Origin: Pseudomonas helvetica
GTDB taxonomy: Bacteria > Pseudomonadota > Gammaproteobacteria > Pseudomonadales > Pseudomonadaceae
Direction of reading: 5' to 3'
Assembly (NCBI RefSeq): GCF_039908645.1
Contig: NZ_CP150917.1
Location: 1,584,501 to 1,648,500 of the forward strand
Length of the DNA: 64,000 bases
Part shown: positions 24,460 to 33,605 of the stretch, one piece after another
Layout: the number at the start of each line of letters is the position of its first letter
Position numbering within the stretch: the stretch's first letter is position 1
Notes under the pieces: generated by a model
What the model saw: the letters and a program-made list of their open reading frames with translations, nothing else
Told to the model about the DNA's origin: nothing
Database searches by the model: none
Made by a program: the position numbers and the translations under genes

Positions 24460-27438
24460 TTACCTTTCGAGGCGTACTCGAAGCCGGCGCGCCCGCTCCC
24501 GAAATGCCTCATCACCGCCTTCAAGAATGTCGCAAACCGCCTTTCTTATCGCAGCGTTTTCTAGCCCTCCAGATTGGTAACTGATAGGTGGAAGCCCGCC
24601 AGGCTGATGCGGGCCTACCGTTGCAATGATGATTTGATCTGCGTCGGTGTTGATCACAAGGTTGGCGTTATGCGTGACCATGATCACTTGACGCTTTGAC
24701 TTGGCGGCAATGAAAAGCGAGACCAGTTCATCAAAGACGGATTTTGGATCGAGGTTTTCCTCGGGTTGATCAATGATCAGTGGACGGTCATCCGAATCAT
24801 CCAGCGCGAGATAAAGCAAAAGCAGAACGATCCCTCGTGTACCAGGCGATAGCTTCTGGATGTCTACGCCGTCATACAAAATTTCATAGCGAACAGTGAG
24901 GTGATCAGTGCTGAAAAGCCATTGAGCCATCTGCTTTGACCAGGCTCGGTACTCAGTCTGCTGACTCGCTGCATAAGGAGCGTGCGCCAGTAGATCTTGT
25001 TGATACTGGCTCAAAAATCCTGACATTGCTGTTTGGACACCTGCTGCAGTGCCAACCTCCCAGGCAGACTTCAATGACTTCGCTGCCGCGTCTGTCAGAG
25101 CTCCACGCCCATAGAAAGGGCCGGACTTTCGGCGATCCAGTAGACCCTCTTCAGCGATCGCTCCCCAAGCGTCGACGTCCGCGATCCTCCTGACTGAGAA
25201 GCTAAGTTTTTTGAGCGTGCCAGAAGATGCGCCGAGCCGAGCCATCAGGGGAGTGTACAAATTTGCTAGGGCTAGTTGCTCGTGGATGATCGCCTCGAAG
25301 ACTCTACGATAAGTATCTTCACGCTCCGTCTGAAGATCCTTGCGTCTTACTGACGCCCCCTGCGCATCGGTTAATTTAGTCTCCAGGGTCTGAAGGGCAG
25401 CGGTCTCTTGGGAAATGCGTCTAGTCAATGCGGAGTACTGGTCGCGGATCAATTTGTCCGCGCTGAAGAGCGCTTCCAGACGATCCATTTCAGCCGTGAT
25501 CAGCCCCAGTGGAAGTGTGTCGAGTGGAACATCTTGCTTTATCAGCTCAACGTTGGGATCCCCTGGCGTGATGGGGGGGCCGGTCAGCTTCAAAATCTCT
25601 TGGTCTGCCCATTTCAGATACCCCACCAGGCTGTTATCAACATTGCCATTGTAAACGAGAAGAAAGTCCGCCCATTGTTGAGTACCCAGTCCGCTGTTGG
25701 AGTGGCGCGCCTGGGATTGGCGTAGCATCTCTGGAGCCTGGGTGGCTCTCATGCTCTGCACTTCATCTTGAAGGGAAACGAACGTGCGACGTTGGGCACT
25801 GAACGATTGAATCTTACTCCTCAGACTCTGAGCGGCCTGGCTAAGCTGGGTATGTCTCGTAACCTGAGCCTCGGTTCCCTTGACCACCAGCTTGGCAAGA
25901 TCTGCGTTGTAGCCTCCTATGAGTTTTTTCTTCTGTTCGACTTGGTTCGTAAGTGTATTTACGAGCTGTTCTTTCTCGAACTCTGTGGCAATTCGCTCGG
26001 AGATATCAGAAATCGCTGAAGCCTCTCGGGCACGGGCCTGCTGGAATCTAGCGGTTTGTTGTTCCCGGAATTCAGGAAAATCGACAGCTCCATCTTGATC
26101 ATCCTGCGAGTGAGCTTCAAATATCACGCGCTCTATCTCATCGATCAACCCGTCGGAAACGCCATGGGCAGAACAGAGTTCCTCAACGAACTGTTGGGAT
26201 AAATACCGGGCGCGAGGGAAGGAGAGGTGCCCATTGGCATCGCGCCCATCCAGGTGCCGTGTAACAGACGTGCCACCGCCCCAGGTTAAGGTTGCGGTGG
26301 CGTCTTCAAGTAAGCCGCTAGCGCGAGCAAGAAACGATGGGCTTATTGTTCCGCCCGTACCCGAACCGAAGTAGGAGACCGCATCACAGCCTGCTGAAAT
26401 GATGTCTGCGAGCGCGGTTTTGCCCGAACCTCGGGCACCAATGATGGCAACTAATCCCGGGTTGAGCGGGATGGAGGGGGTTGCCGCCCAGCTGGCATTT
26501 CCGATGCTTAGGTGAGATATCACCTGTGAGGGCATCGCCGAATTAGGTGGCTTATCACCAACGTAAGCTCGTCCGTCAGGGTCGATACATGCCTGGCGTA
26601 GTGCATCGAATTCAAGGCCACCCTTGATCCAGGAATATCGTCTGTCGACAGGTTGACCGACCGACTCTTGGGAGTGCGAGTCGCTGCCGTGAAGGCAAGG
26701 TTTGCAGCCGTCAAAGCGCGCGCGAAGATCTTCGGGAGTTACTGCGCGTAAGCCTAGCCAGAACTCGCGCTGCGCTGGATTGCTGGAGAAAATTATGTGC
26801 GCGAACTTTTCAATCTCTTGCCTCACGGTTGTGTCTGCCGCGAGTCGTACACCGGACGTACCATCACCAGCGCCGCCGGCCACTGCAATTAGAATGTTTT
26901 TCCTTGCCCATTCGCTTTCCTGGATGACCTGGCGCAACTGGGTGAAGCTCACCTTAAATTGTGTTGCTCCCATCCGTAGCGCTGCACCGTCATCGGTGAT
27001 CTTCGCATCCGTATTTTTGCCCAGCCTGATGAGCTCCTCTCGGGTGCAGTCATATCGATCGTTGTGGGCGGCGAACTGTAGTCTTTTCAGAATTCGCTTG
27101 ATCTCGACGAGATGATTTTCGTCCTCATTGCTGACTAGGAGGTGGATATTCACAAATCCGGATTTTGCGGCGACATCAAGTCGCAATTCGATATTGGGAA
27201 AGAGCAGCTGAACGTTGCTAAGCCTACCTTCAGCCTTATGTTCCAGAAGCTTTTCATAGGCGTCAGTGACGTAGTAGTCAGTGACGGCAATAACTTCGAT
27301 TGTTGGGGTCAAACTTTCAAGCGTAGTGAGGTATGCCTCCCATGGATCCTCCGATCCAAATTGGTTGTTTAGCACGGTGCCAGGTGCATGGATGTGCGGC
27401 TCCCAACGGTGCCATTCCGACCCACGACTAATCATCAA
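24460..27438 (-). CDS. TrlF-family PHP domain/AAA-SMC-like ATPase
   Basis: The protein has 992 residues. A PHP-type phosphoesterase domain is at the N-terminus (EWHRWEPHIHAPGT, later VTDYYVTDAYEKL and HGSDSHSQES). An ABC/SMC-like ATPase follows, with Walker A VAIIGARGSGKTALADI near 338-354, a long coiled coil (about 470-620) and, near the end, SPGTRGIVLLLLYLALDD and PLIIDQPEENLDP (signature and Walker B). Such proteins sense DNA and cleave nucleic acids. It faces the DUF4209 gene and an endonuclease gene in a defence cluster; whether the three cooperate is unclear. Confidence 0.75.
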   Translation of the reverse strand: MMISRGSEWHRWEPHIHAPGTVLNNQFGSEDPWEAYLTTLESLTPTIEVIAVTDYYVTDAYEKLLEHKAEGRLSNVQLLFPNIELRLDVAAKSGFVNIHLLVSNEDENHLVEIKRILKRLQFAAHNDRYDCTREELIRLGKNTDAKITDDGAALRMGATQFKVSFTQLRQVIQESEWARKNILIAVAGGAGDGTSGVRLAADTTVRQEIEKFAHIIFSSNPAQREFWLGLRAVTPEDLRARFDGCKPCLHGSDSHSQESVGQPVDRRYSWIKGGLEFDALRQACIDPDGRAYVGDKPPNSAMPSQVISHLSIGNASWAATPSIPLNPGLVAIIGARGSGKTALADIISAGCDAVSYFGSGTGGTISPSFLARASGLLEDATATLTWGGGTSVTRHLDGRDANGHLSFPRARYLSQQFVEELCSAHGVSDGLIDEIERVIFEAHSQDDQDGAVDFPEFREQQTARFQQARAREASAISDISERIATEFEKEQLVNTLTNQVEQKKKLIGGYNADLAKLVVKGTEAQVTRHTQLSQAAQSLRSKIQSFSAQRRTFVSLQDEVQSMRATQAPEMLRQSQARHSNSGLGTQQWADFLLVYNGNVDNSLVGYLKWADQEILKLTGPPITPGDPNVELIKQDVPLDTLPLGLITAEMDRLEALFSADKLIRDQYSALTRRISQETAALQTLETKLTDAQGASVRRKDLQTEREDTYRRVFEAIIHEQLALANLYTPLMARLGASSGTLKKLSFSVRRIADVDAWGAIAEEGLLDRRKSGPFYGRGALTDAAAKSLKSAWEVGTAAGVQTAMSGFLSQYQQDLLAHAPYAASQQTEYRAWSKQMAQWLFSTDHLTVRYEILYDGVDIQKLSPGTRGIVLLLLYLALDDSDDRPLIIDQPEENLDPKSVFDELVSLFIAAKSKRQVIMVTHNANLVINTDADQIIIATVGPHQPGGLPPISYQSGGLENAAIRKAVCDILEGGDEAFRERARRLRVRLER

Positions 27439-27660
27439 GCATCCTCATCCGGTTACGCTTCCCTGCCAAATGAAGCTAAGCAGCCGCGAGCGATTATTTA
27501 GGCATCATTGATCTTAGCCAACGCGGTGGGCTTTTCCAGGCTCTCGAGGTAGATTCTTGGGGATGCCGACTTGAAGCGGACTGCTCAATCACCCTGTATG
27601 CTCAGTAATCATTTTTAGGCCATGCGAGGGAGCGTTTAATCTGGCCAAGAGGGAGATCAA

Positions 27661-28848
27661 TTGAGCGCATATACGGATAGAGACCTGGAGCGGAAAATTG
27701 TAGCTGCCCAGAAGGACTTGCAAGTCTGGGCTGTAAGCAACGACCTTTGGGGCGATAGCGGTTTCACGTCCTATGCGAAGCGCGTACAAGGGGAGCCTGG
27801 CGAAGAGGCGGTGACTTTCATCCTCTACAGCAGCGGGGAGCTTGCCCGCCTGCTTGATGAAGATCTAGATCCAAAGCTTCGGGCGGAGTTTGATGCAATC
27901 GCTGACTCGCATGGCTTCTGGTATGACAACTATGACGGCTGCTCCTACTACTTTTACGCTACTACCGAAGAATTGCAGAAAGCCTACGACCAATTCTTTC
28001 ATTGGAAGTGGGTCTGCAGCCTGATCATCGAAGATTTCGGCGACGTATACGCTGAACTCTATCAGTATTTTCAGGCGCGTCCGGAACGGCTATACAGCCT
28101 ACATCATCGCGAATTTGAAATACTGCTCTACCGCATTTTCCAGAGCTTGGGCTATGAATCAGAGCTGGGGCCAGGAGTAGGAGATGGTGGGGTTGATGTC
28201 AAACTACTTCAGCGGAGTCCGTTAGGAGATACCTTGGCCTATGTCCAAGCCAAGCGATATGCGCCGAATCGCCCCATAGGTCTAGAGGCCGTGCAAGCTT
28301 TGCGAGGGGCCGTGGCAAACGACGGCGCCGACCGGGGCATATTTGTGACCACCTCGCGTTATCTACCGGGTGCGGAGAACTTCGCACATCGATCGTCTGG
28401 AGTATTGGAGCTGAAGACCTCTGCAGACGTCGCTCAGTGGTGTCAGCAAGCGCAGGCGGGTATTGTTCAAGACAAGTCCGTATTAGTGTCGGATGCGCAT
28501 CTACTATCGGTTCTGCATCGTATTGAAGGTGGCAGTCACGCGCTAGTCGTTCACGCTCACACTGGCTATCGCACCATCGGCAACAGCTTTGCGCTCGTCC
28601 TCAAAGAAACCAAGCACGCAGCTCTGCTCATGAGTCTACCAAGGCGTATTATCAATCAGGATTCGCATGGGCTCGAAGGGCATGAAGTCCCTATGCTGGA
28701 TAACCAGATCTTGACTGTCAAAAATGCCGATACGGTCTTTCGGGCAAAACGGTCAGTGGATGATCAGGGTAGGGTGAGCTACTGGGATGGGCGAGATCTT
28801 TACTCGATCTGGAGTCGGCAACCAAGTCGCTTCAGCCACTTAGACTAA
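27661..28848 (+). CDS. Mrr-like restriction endonuclease
   Basis: The protein has 395 residues from TTG 27661, seven bases after AGGGAG. The nuclease core is in the middle: HHREFEILLYRIFQSLGYES, DGGVDVKLLQRS, AYVQAKRYAPNRPIG and VTTSRYLPGAENFA. The D...QxK pattern is the Mrr-type PD-(D/E)xK active site. Mrr-like enzymes cut methylated or foreign DNA. The N-terminal 150 residues and C-terminal 130 residues are not recognised and may be sensor or binding domains. It is divergent from the TrlF-type gene (222 bp between starts). Confidence 0.8.
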   Translation: MSAYTDRDLERKIVAAQKDLQVWAVSNDLWGDSGFTSYAKRVQGEPGEEAVTFILYSSGELARLLDEDLDPKLRAEFDAIADSHGFWYDNYDGCSYYFYATTEELQKAYDQFFHWKWVCSLIIEDFGDVYAELYQYFQARPERLYSLHHREFEILLYRIFQSLGYESELGPGVGDGGVDVKLLQRSPLGDTLAYVQAKRYAPNRPIGLEAVQALRGAVANDGADRGIFVTTSRYLPGAENFAHRSSGVLELKTSADVAQWCQQAQAGIVQDKSVLVSDAHLLSVLHRIEGGSHALVVHAHTGYRTIGNSFALVLKETKHAALLMSLPRRIINQDSHGLEGHEVPMLDNQILTVKNADTVFRAKRSVDDQGRVSYWDGRDLYSIWSRQPSRFSHLD

Positions 28849-28924
28849 TCCATCCTTCTGAGTAGCCAGCCATTGTGTTGATCGGCGATGGTAGGAATTA
28901 GCTCGGCGTCTGTTTTGGTGATCC

Positions 28925-29150
28925 TTACCTTAGTGCATGTAGCGAGCGGGTTTGATGCCGAGTCACGTGGTTTACAAACTCACCATGTGGGTTCCTACGC
29001 TCATCCCACCGCCTTTGTGCGCACTTGGGATGGGGTCGGTGCTCACAAGTGGTCAACACCAGTCGCTGTTTTGCCCTCGAAACTCCCACGAAAAATACGC
29101 AGCGCTCCTCGGCAAGCTTGCCCCAGAAGGTCTGCGTTTTGTAGTCTCGA
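28925..29150 (-). pseudogene. C-terminal fragment of a UvrD-like helicase
   Basis: The minus-strand frame reads KTQTFWGKLAEERCVFFVGV, continuing SRAKQRLVLTTCEHR and RWDERRNPHGEF. The phrase FVGVSRAKQRLVLT is helicase motif VI of UvrD/Rep enzymes. Nothing of the other motifs is present, and the frame starts inside the next gene, so this is the 3' remnant of a helicase gene left when the putAbiC-like gene inserted. Confidence 0.6.
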
Positions 29151-30134
29151 TTAGGCCTCGGCTTCAAAAACTGCAGCGATTTCTTTATCAATTTCTTCTA
29201 CACTCGGAAAATCTATCATTAAGCCTTGGCAGTCAAGCGTTCGGAGGCGATTCAGTAAGCCTAGAGTTTTTAGATTTACCGCCCCAACGACTTTTTCCTC
29301 GCTCCCAGCAAGCAAGTAGAAAAGTATTACCACTTCGTAGCGCGTAAGTTGCGATTGAGCATATCGCGCATACTGAAGCGAATTTTTACTCGTCGCGCAT
29401 ATGTCGGCGATATACAGGATGGTGCTTAAATAGCCATCCAGAAATTCACCTTGTTCGGCTAGGATTCTCTGGAGCGCGGCTGCGTAGTGTTGTTGGCGAG
29501 ATTTGAATGGAATCTTGTAGAAGTTAACGCTGCCTGTCGCTCGCAGTGCCTCCCTTATTGATTGTGACTCTTCGTCACGAGATCCTATATAATTTTTCAA
29601 TTGCTCCCAGCGCTCATTAAAGTGCCCTTGTGATGTCATGTCAGCAATAAAGGCAGCGCGATCTTCTTCGAATGTCTCGATCCAGGTAGGCCCATTGATT
29701 GCCGCGAATAATTTCGTATAGTGAACATTCGCTACTTTTTCTGGCTCCGTGCAAAAAAGCATACGGCCAATTTCGACAGCCTCGCCGGAAAGTTCCCTAT
29801 AAAATCTATCTACAATATACTTAAGGCTTTTATGGGCTGAGAATTCTTTACCTTCTATGGAGATTGAGCTGTTTTGGATTCTATACTGCAGAGAATCAAA
29901 TAATTTGTAGAAGATGCTATCTTCATTCTGGCGCCTGAATTGAGCTTGAGTGAGGTGCGTTGTGTATGCCAGGACAAGGAGGGCAAGGCTTCCATATATG
30001 CCGCTAAAATACGAACCAACCTCTCCCCAGCGCCCATGCTGATCTGTTAGGCCACCGTGGAATTTCGAAAGGTAAAGGATTGCCGGAGCTAGGACAATTA
30101 TAGCTAGAGCAAATGCACTTAGTCTATTTTTCAA
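29151..30134 (-). CDS. Putative phage abortive-infection membrane protein (putAbiC-like)
   Basis: The protein has 327 residues. Two N-terminal helices (FALAIIVLAPAILYL and VGSYFSGIYGSLALLVLAYT) are followed by RRQNEDSIFYKLFDSLQYRI. The C-terminal half has FLDGYLSTILYIADIC and YAQSQLTRYEVVILFYLLAG. This membrane-helices-then-QNxxxxFYKL layout matches the putAbiC family of suspected phage-exclusion proteins. It lies in the middle of the defence cluster as a single gene. The mechanism is not known from sequence. Confidence 0.65.
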   Translation of the reverse strand: MKNRLSAFALAIIVLAPAILYLSKFHGGLTDQHGRWGEVGSYFSGIYGSLALLVLAYTTHLTQAQFRRQNEDSIFYKLFDSLQYRIQNSSISIEGKEFSAHKSLKYIVDRFYRELSGEAVEIGRMLFCTEPEKVANVHYTKLFAAINGPTWIETFEEDRAAFIADMTSQGHFNERWEQLKNYIGSRDEESQSIREALRATGSVNFYKIPFKSRQQHYAAALQRILAEQGEFLDGYLSTILYIADICATSKNSLQYARYAQSQLTRYEVVILFYLLAGSEEKVVGAVNLKTLGLLNRLRTLDCQGLMIDFPSVEEIDKEIAAVFEAEA

Positions 30135-30430
30135 TTTTATTGATTCACTATTGATGGCGATTTAAAACGCAAAAATTAAGCTAAGCATTGGGGGTTATTA
30201 CCCTCTTGAGCTTCAAGCTCGCGCAGCTATGTTTGCAACAGGCATGATCGTACGCTTATGGAGTCTTGCTGGATCCTCCGCAGGATTAAAGTGCCAGTAG
30301 ATGCTATGTCAAAGATCAAGGCACGGGACAGATGCTGGGCCATGACCGTCTGCTTGCGACCCCCGACGCCTATGTCAGTGCCCAGTCAGTCATTCAGTCC
30401 TAATGCTACTCATCGGCCCCGGCGCTCGGG
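30135..30430. other. Gene-free stretch, possible gene tail
   Basis: Nothing substantial is seen. On the minus strand a short frame ends HSIYWHFNPAEDPARLHKR, then TIMPVANIAARA and a stop near 30210. It has coding-like composition but no start, so it may be a remnant. Confidence 0.25.
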
Positions 30431-31879
30431 CTATGTGAGCTCCCAGTAACCTTCGTCTCGCTTAGTGATGCCCGCCCGCTGGTAAGGTTTGTGCCGGTGC
30501 CTAACGACGTAGAACAAGTCCCTGAACACCTTTGACACATTGGCGATGTAGCCATGGCCTAAGCCGAACATGTCCTTGCCCGCAGCAGTTACGTCTACGG
30601 TAGCCAAGGAGCTCATAACCAGTGGGGGATTGGCATCCCCTGCCCGGGGATAGCTGTGAACGAATCTAGATGCTGCAATCGCTCTATCATTCCGGGAAGC
30701 GTAGAGAGTTACTTGCTCAAAGGTATCGAAGACCTGCCCGAATTGTCTGAACCGGCTGGTGTCAACATCTGGCGCCGCAAGAATGATTTGGTGGATAGGT
30801 GTAGTGCCAGGCTTGTGCTTCCAGTTTTCTAGAACCGCCAGGAGCGCTCTGTTACCCATGCTATGTGCGACGATGTGTAAGGCTGACAATCCAAGCTGCT
30901 CTGTTACATCCCTCAAATACTGTCCGAGATTGCTTGCTGACCACTCTACCGTTGCTTCATCAGCGGGATAGCCACCGGGCGTACCAAGTGACGCCCACGA
31001 GAAGCACAGCATCAGGCCCGGGAATCTCAAGTCGTGACAGAGCTGGGCTGCACGCCACAGCGCGGCATCGAAGCCAACGTTATAACCATGGATGAATAGG
31101 AGGCCTTCTTTCTGAGAGGGATCTCGGCCTATGCCTTGGTTGCCCAGATACTCCTTGGCGCTTGTGAACCATGCATCCAAAGCCATGAGCTCATTGCTGT
31201 GGACAACAATGTGTTTGTTGGGGCTGCCCTTTGTCCGGGTAGGCCACAACCACGGTCGTTCAAGCTTGCCCTCACGATGGATATGAGGGATAGAAACCTC
31301 AGCAACGCCGTATGCGATCGAGTCTTCGCTTCGGAACCCGCCAAATCTCACAGCGCGGCCAGGCTCCCGCATACGATCCGTCCCGTAAAATATTGGATAG
31401 GTCGTGTAAATCTGTTGGACAGGTGCCCGGTTGTAGGAAGTTTCGTGGGTGTAGTCAAACGAATCGCCGTTAGGTGAAGCCCTGCAGCGCATCGCGTATT
31501 CCATGGGCGGGTGAAGCTCCTCAGGGATATCGACGGCATCCTGCAGAGCTTTCCTGTATTCAGTATTCCTGATGGCCGACGAACTATTAGCTCCGCTGGG
31601 CATGCGGGCGCTCAGAAAAGCCTCTACATCAGTCGCGCCACGTCGGAGGCCGATGTCTTCTACCCTTTTTATAATCTCTTCAAAGGTATCCTGCGCGTAT
31701 CGTCCTGTGATACGGGCCCGGAGCACTTCAATCAAGGTGTCAGGAGGACTCTTTCTCCAACAAAAAAATAGCGCACTCGAACTGATTACCCGATGACGTG
31801 AAGACCCAGCTATCGAGTTCATTCGAAGGATGGCGAGTGCAATCTTAAGCTCGTGTAAAGTCCGTTTTGGCTGATCCAT
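30431..31879 (-). CDS. DUF900-type alpha/beta hydrolase
   Basis: The protein has 482 residues from ATG 31879 (MDQPKRTLHELKIAL); an ATG at 31909 is possible. The hydrolase core starts YPIFYGTDRM, continues with LLFIHGYNVGFDAALWRAAQ and has the nucleophile elbow IVAHSMGNRALLAVLEN near 338-354. A later aspartate is in IILAAPDVDTSRF. DUF900 hydrolases are cytosolic esterase or lipase-like enzymes sometimes found in defence and toxin loci. The N-terminal 130 residues are unusual and have no known domain. The substrate is unknown. Confidence 0.75.
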   Translation of the reverse strand: MDQPKRTLHELKIALAILRMNSIAGSSRHRVISSSALFFCWRKSPPDTLIEVLRARITGRYAQDTFEEIIKRVEDIGLRRGATDVEAFLSARMPSGANSSSAIRNTEYRKALQDAVDIPEELHPPMEYAMRCRASPNGDSFDYTHETSYNRAPVQQIYTTYPIFYGTDRMREPGRAVRFGGFRSEDSIAYGVAEVSIPHIHREGKLERPWLWPTRTKGSPNKHIVVHSNELMALDAWFTSAKEYLGNQGIGRDPSQKEGLLFIHGYNVGFDAALWRAAQLCHDLRFPGLMLCFSWASLGTPGGYPADEATVEWSASNLGQYLRDVTEQLGLSALHIVAHSMGNRALLAVLENWKHKPGTTPIHQIILAAPDVDTSRFRQFGQVFDTFEQVTLYASRNDRAIAASRFVHSYPRAGDANPPLVMSSLATVDVTAAGKDMFGLGHGYIANVSKVFRDLFYVVRHRHKPYQRAGITKRDEGYWELT

Positions 31880-32008
31880 AATCCAAGCCTTAGTGGGCGA
31901 AACGAACACTCTAGAGTGTAATTCTCACCGGTGGCAACCAAGCTGCAAAGCTGTCAGCTAAGGGACACTTTATTTTGGAGGCGACGATGCCTGCTTAAGG
32001 CGTGAGGA

Positions 32009-32233
32009 TTAAAAAATGGACGTCCCAGGATCTCTTCCCAATCTAGCAATTCCTTGCTTGATATGCCCCGCATTCTCGCCAATCGTTTCCAGTGCAACAC
32101 GCGCATTGTCGCAAGCTTTAGATGACCCGCGCTGCTCCTCCAGCAGGACAAGCTCCATCAATGCCGCTTCGATTGCCAATTGGTTTTCGTACATTCTTGC
32201 CAGGACGTCAGGAAGGGAATATTGCTCGGCCAT
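32009..32233 (-). CDS. Small helical hypothetical protein (copy 2)
   Basis: The protein has 74 residues from ATG 32233, with CGGAG eight bases upstream. It is the near-identical twin of the protein at 18857-19081. Both frames have stayed open while the exonuclease sequence beside them decayed, which suggests selection on this protein or a recent duplication. Function unknown. Confidence 0.6.
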   Translation of the reverse strand: MAEQYSLPDVLARMYENQLAIEAALMELVLLEEQRGSSKACDNARVALETIGENAGHIKQGIARLGRDPGTSIF

Positions 32234-32330
32234 GATTCGACTCCGTTCGGTTGAAAAGCAAAGCGTAGCAGGGGGGGGATGACGACCTGGAAGGGGCACT
32301 CCTTCGGGCCAATGGCTCGGCTCACTTGTT

Positions 32331-32388
32331 AGCCGAGCATTTTCCTAGCATTGAAATGTGGCAAGTCTTCGAATTAAAGAAGGGCAGG
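32331..32388 (-). pseudogene. Exonuclease gene fragment
   Basis: AGCCGAGCATTT, the 3' border of the exonuclease gene, is followed directly by CCTAGCATTGAAATGTGGCA, matching 21814-21833 inside the intact gene. About 130 bp between these is deleted. No protein can be made from it. Confidence 0.6.
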
Positions 32389-32492
32389 TATCAGTTACGT
32401 GCAAGTCTCCATACATGGCGCGGCTCAAAATCGAATCTTGTGTCAAGGCAGCGCGCGCCAGTGTTTCGAAGGCGCTGCTGCGGCCGGTATGG

Positions 32493-32954
32493 TCATCCTT
32501 TGAATTTGATCTCAGGGAATTTGTATTCCTGGCCCCGCTTTCGAGCTACGTGGTATCGCTGCACGTGGGCTGCGATCGCACACAGCTGAGCGGAGGTAAA
32601 GCCTGCGAGCTTGTTAGCCAATAGAACGCTCGAGATTTCGTTATCCGGCCCAACCATGTCTTCAACACCGACAACCAGGTGAGACTTCATCTCAGGGAAG
32701 GAGGTCGGGAGGCGGTATTTTCCATGAATCTCACGTTGAGCTTCAGCAATCAACTGCCATTCGGCTGGATACAGATCTGGGGTGTGTTCGTCCAAAAGAG
32801 ACGCAAACAGTGAAAAGACAGCCGAAATGCTGTGCATGAACGTGTCATCGTTACCAGTAGCCAGGTCGTTAGGGTCTTTGCGATCGACCAAGGAGAAAAG
32901 TAAATTTTTGGTAGGTTCGTCAAAGTAGATGTCGACGGGATCTGGACGCTTCAT
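32493..32954 (-). CDS. Hypothetical protein
   Basis: The protein has 153 residues, starting MKRPDPVDIYFDEPTKNLLF. It is soluble, acidic and helical, with no recognised motif. It stands alone, downstream of a nucleoside-phosphorylase remnant. It reads as an ordinary cytosolic protein. Confidence 0.55.
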   Translation of the reverse strand: MKRPDPVDIYFDEPTKNLLFSLVDRKDPNDLATGNDDTFMHSISAVFSLFASLLDEHTPDLYPAEWQLIAEAQREIHGKYRLPTSFPEMKSHLVVGVEDMVGPDNEISSVLLANKLAGFTSAQLCAIAAHVQRYHVARKRGQEYKFPEIKFKG

Positions 32955-33096
32955 GGGTCTTCCTTAGTATATGCATTGCCCCGGCCAGGGGCGTATCACT
33001 GGTCAGATTGAGATAAGGTAAAAGGGTGTCTGAGGTCGTATCAGGAGGGTTATCTCGAAGGTCATACCTGAGTTAATTCGACTGCTAGCCCCCACG

Positions 33097-33410
33097 TCAG
33101 ATATCAAATGGCCTTTCGGCACAGCCATGTATGGCGTAGTCGAGGGTCACAATGATGACCGCTTCTGAAGCCACCTTATGGAAGGTATTATCCTTAGTTA
33201 TGTCGCCGCAATATCTTAATCTGCGGATTACCAATACGGGCATGTTTTGCTTTTTGCATGCATCGAACGCGCCGCAGGCCTCCATCTCTGCTACGCACAC
33301 TTTGTCATGAAGGCCCTTAAAGCTTTTGAAGAGCTTGGAGGGGCTCGAATGAGCAGTTCACCGAAGACAATGGTCGCAGGCGATAACTTCCCCTCAGCTT
33401 GGTAGCAAAC
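33097..33410 (-). pseudogene. Frameshifted C-terminal remnant of a nucleoside phosphorylase/nucleosidase
   Basis: The final frame reads SSPSKLFKSFKGLHDKVCVA, then EMEACGAFDACKK and MPVLVIRRLRY. VAEMEACGAFDAC, then a VLVIR strand, is the C-terminal core (ExEGxG and VIRG region) of PNP/MTAN-type nucleosidases. Upstream, another frame gives LSPATIVFGELLIRAP, matching the conserved strand before it, so a frameshift lies near 33355. The N-terminal half is gone. Such domains serve as effectors in some defence and toxin proteins. Confidence 0.5.
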
Positions 33411-33605
33411 TGGGTGTCCGGTTTCATTAGATCACTACACGGGTGGGAATGCTCAAGTAGGCTAATCTGGACACTGTACAGCGCTAGAGCATCAGAGGGG
33501 GGCTACCTTCATTCAAGATTGCACAGGTTCAGCCGATGTATGCTGCAAATTAAAGCGCTACAGCTATCGCTGCTCTGGATATTTCTGCCACTTTGGGAGT
33601 TCTTG

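Larger units (their letters stand above)
31962..32390. repeat. Duplicated module, copy 2
   Basis: This is the second copy of the block at 18812-19278. The small gene and its leader match closely, but the exonuclease part is deleted differently: the gene border is joined to a segment matching 21808-21850 of the intact exonuclease gene. Confidence 0.6.
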
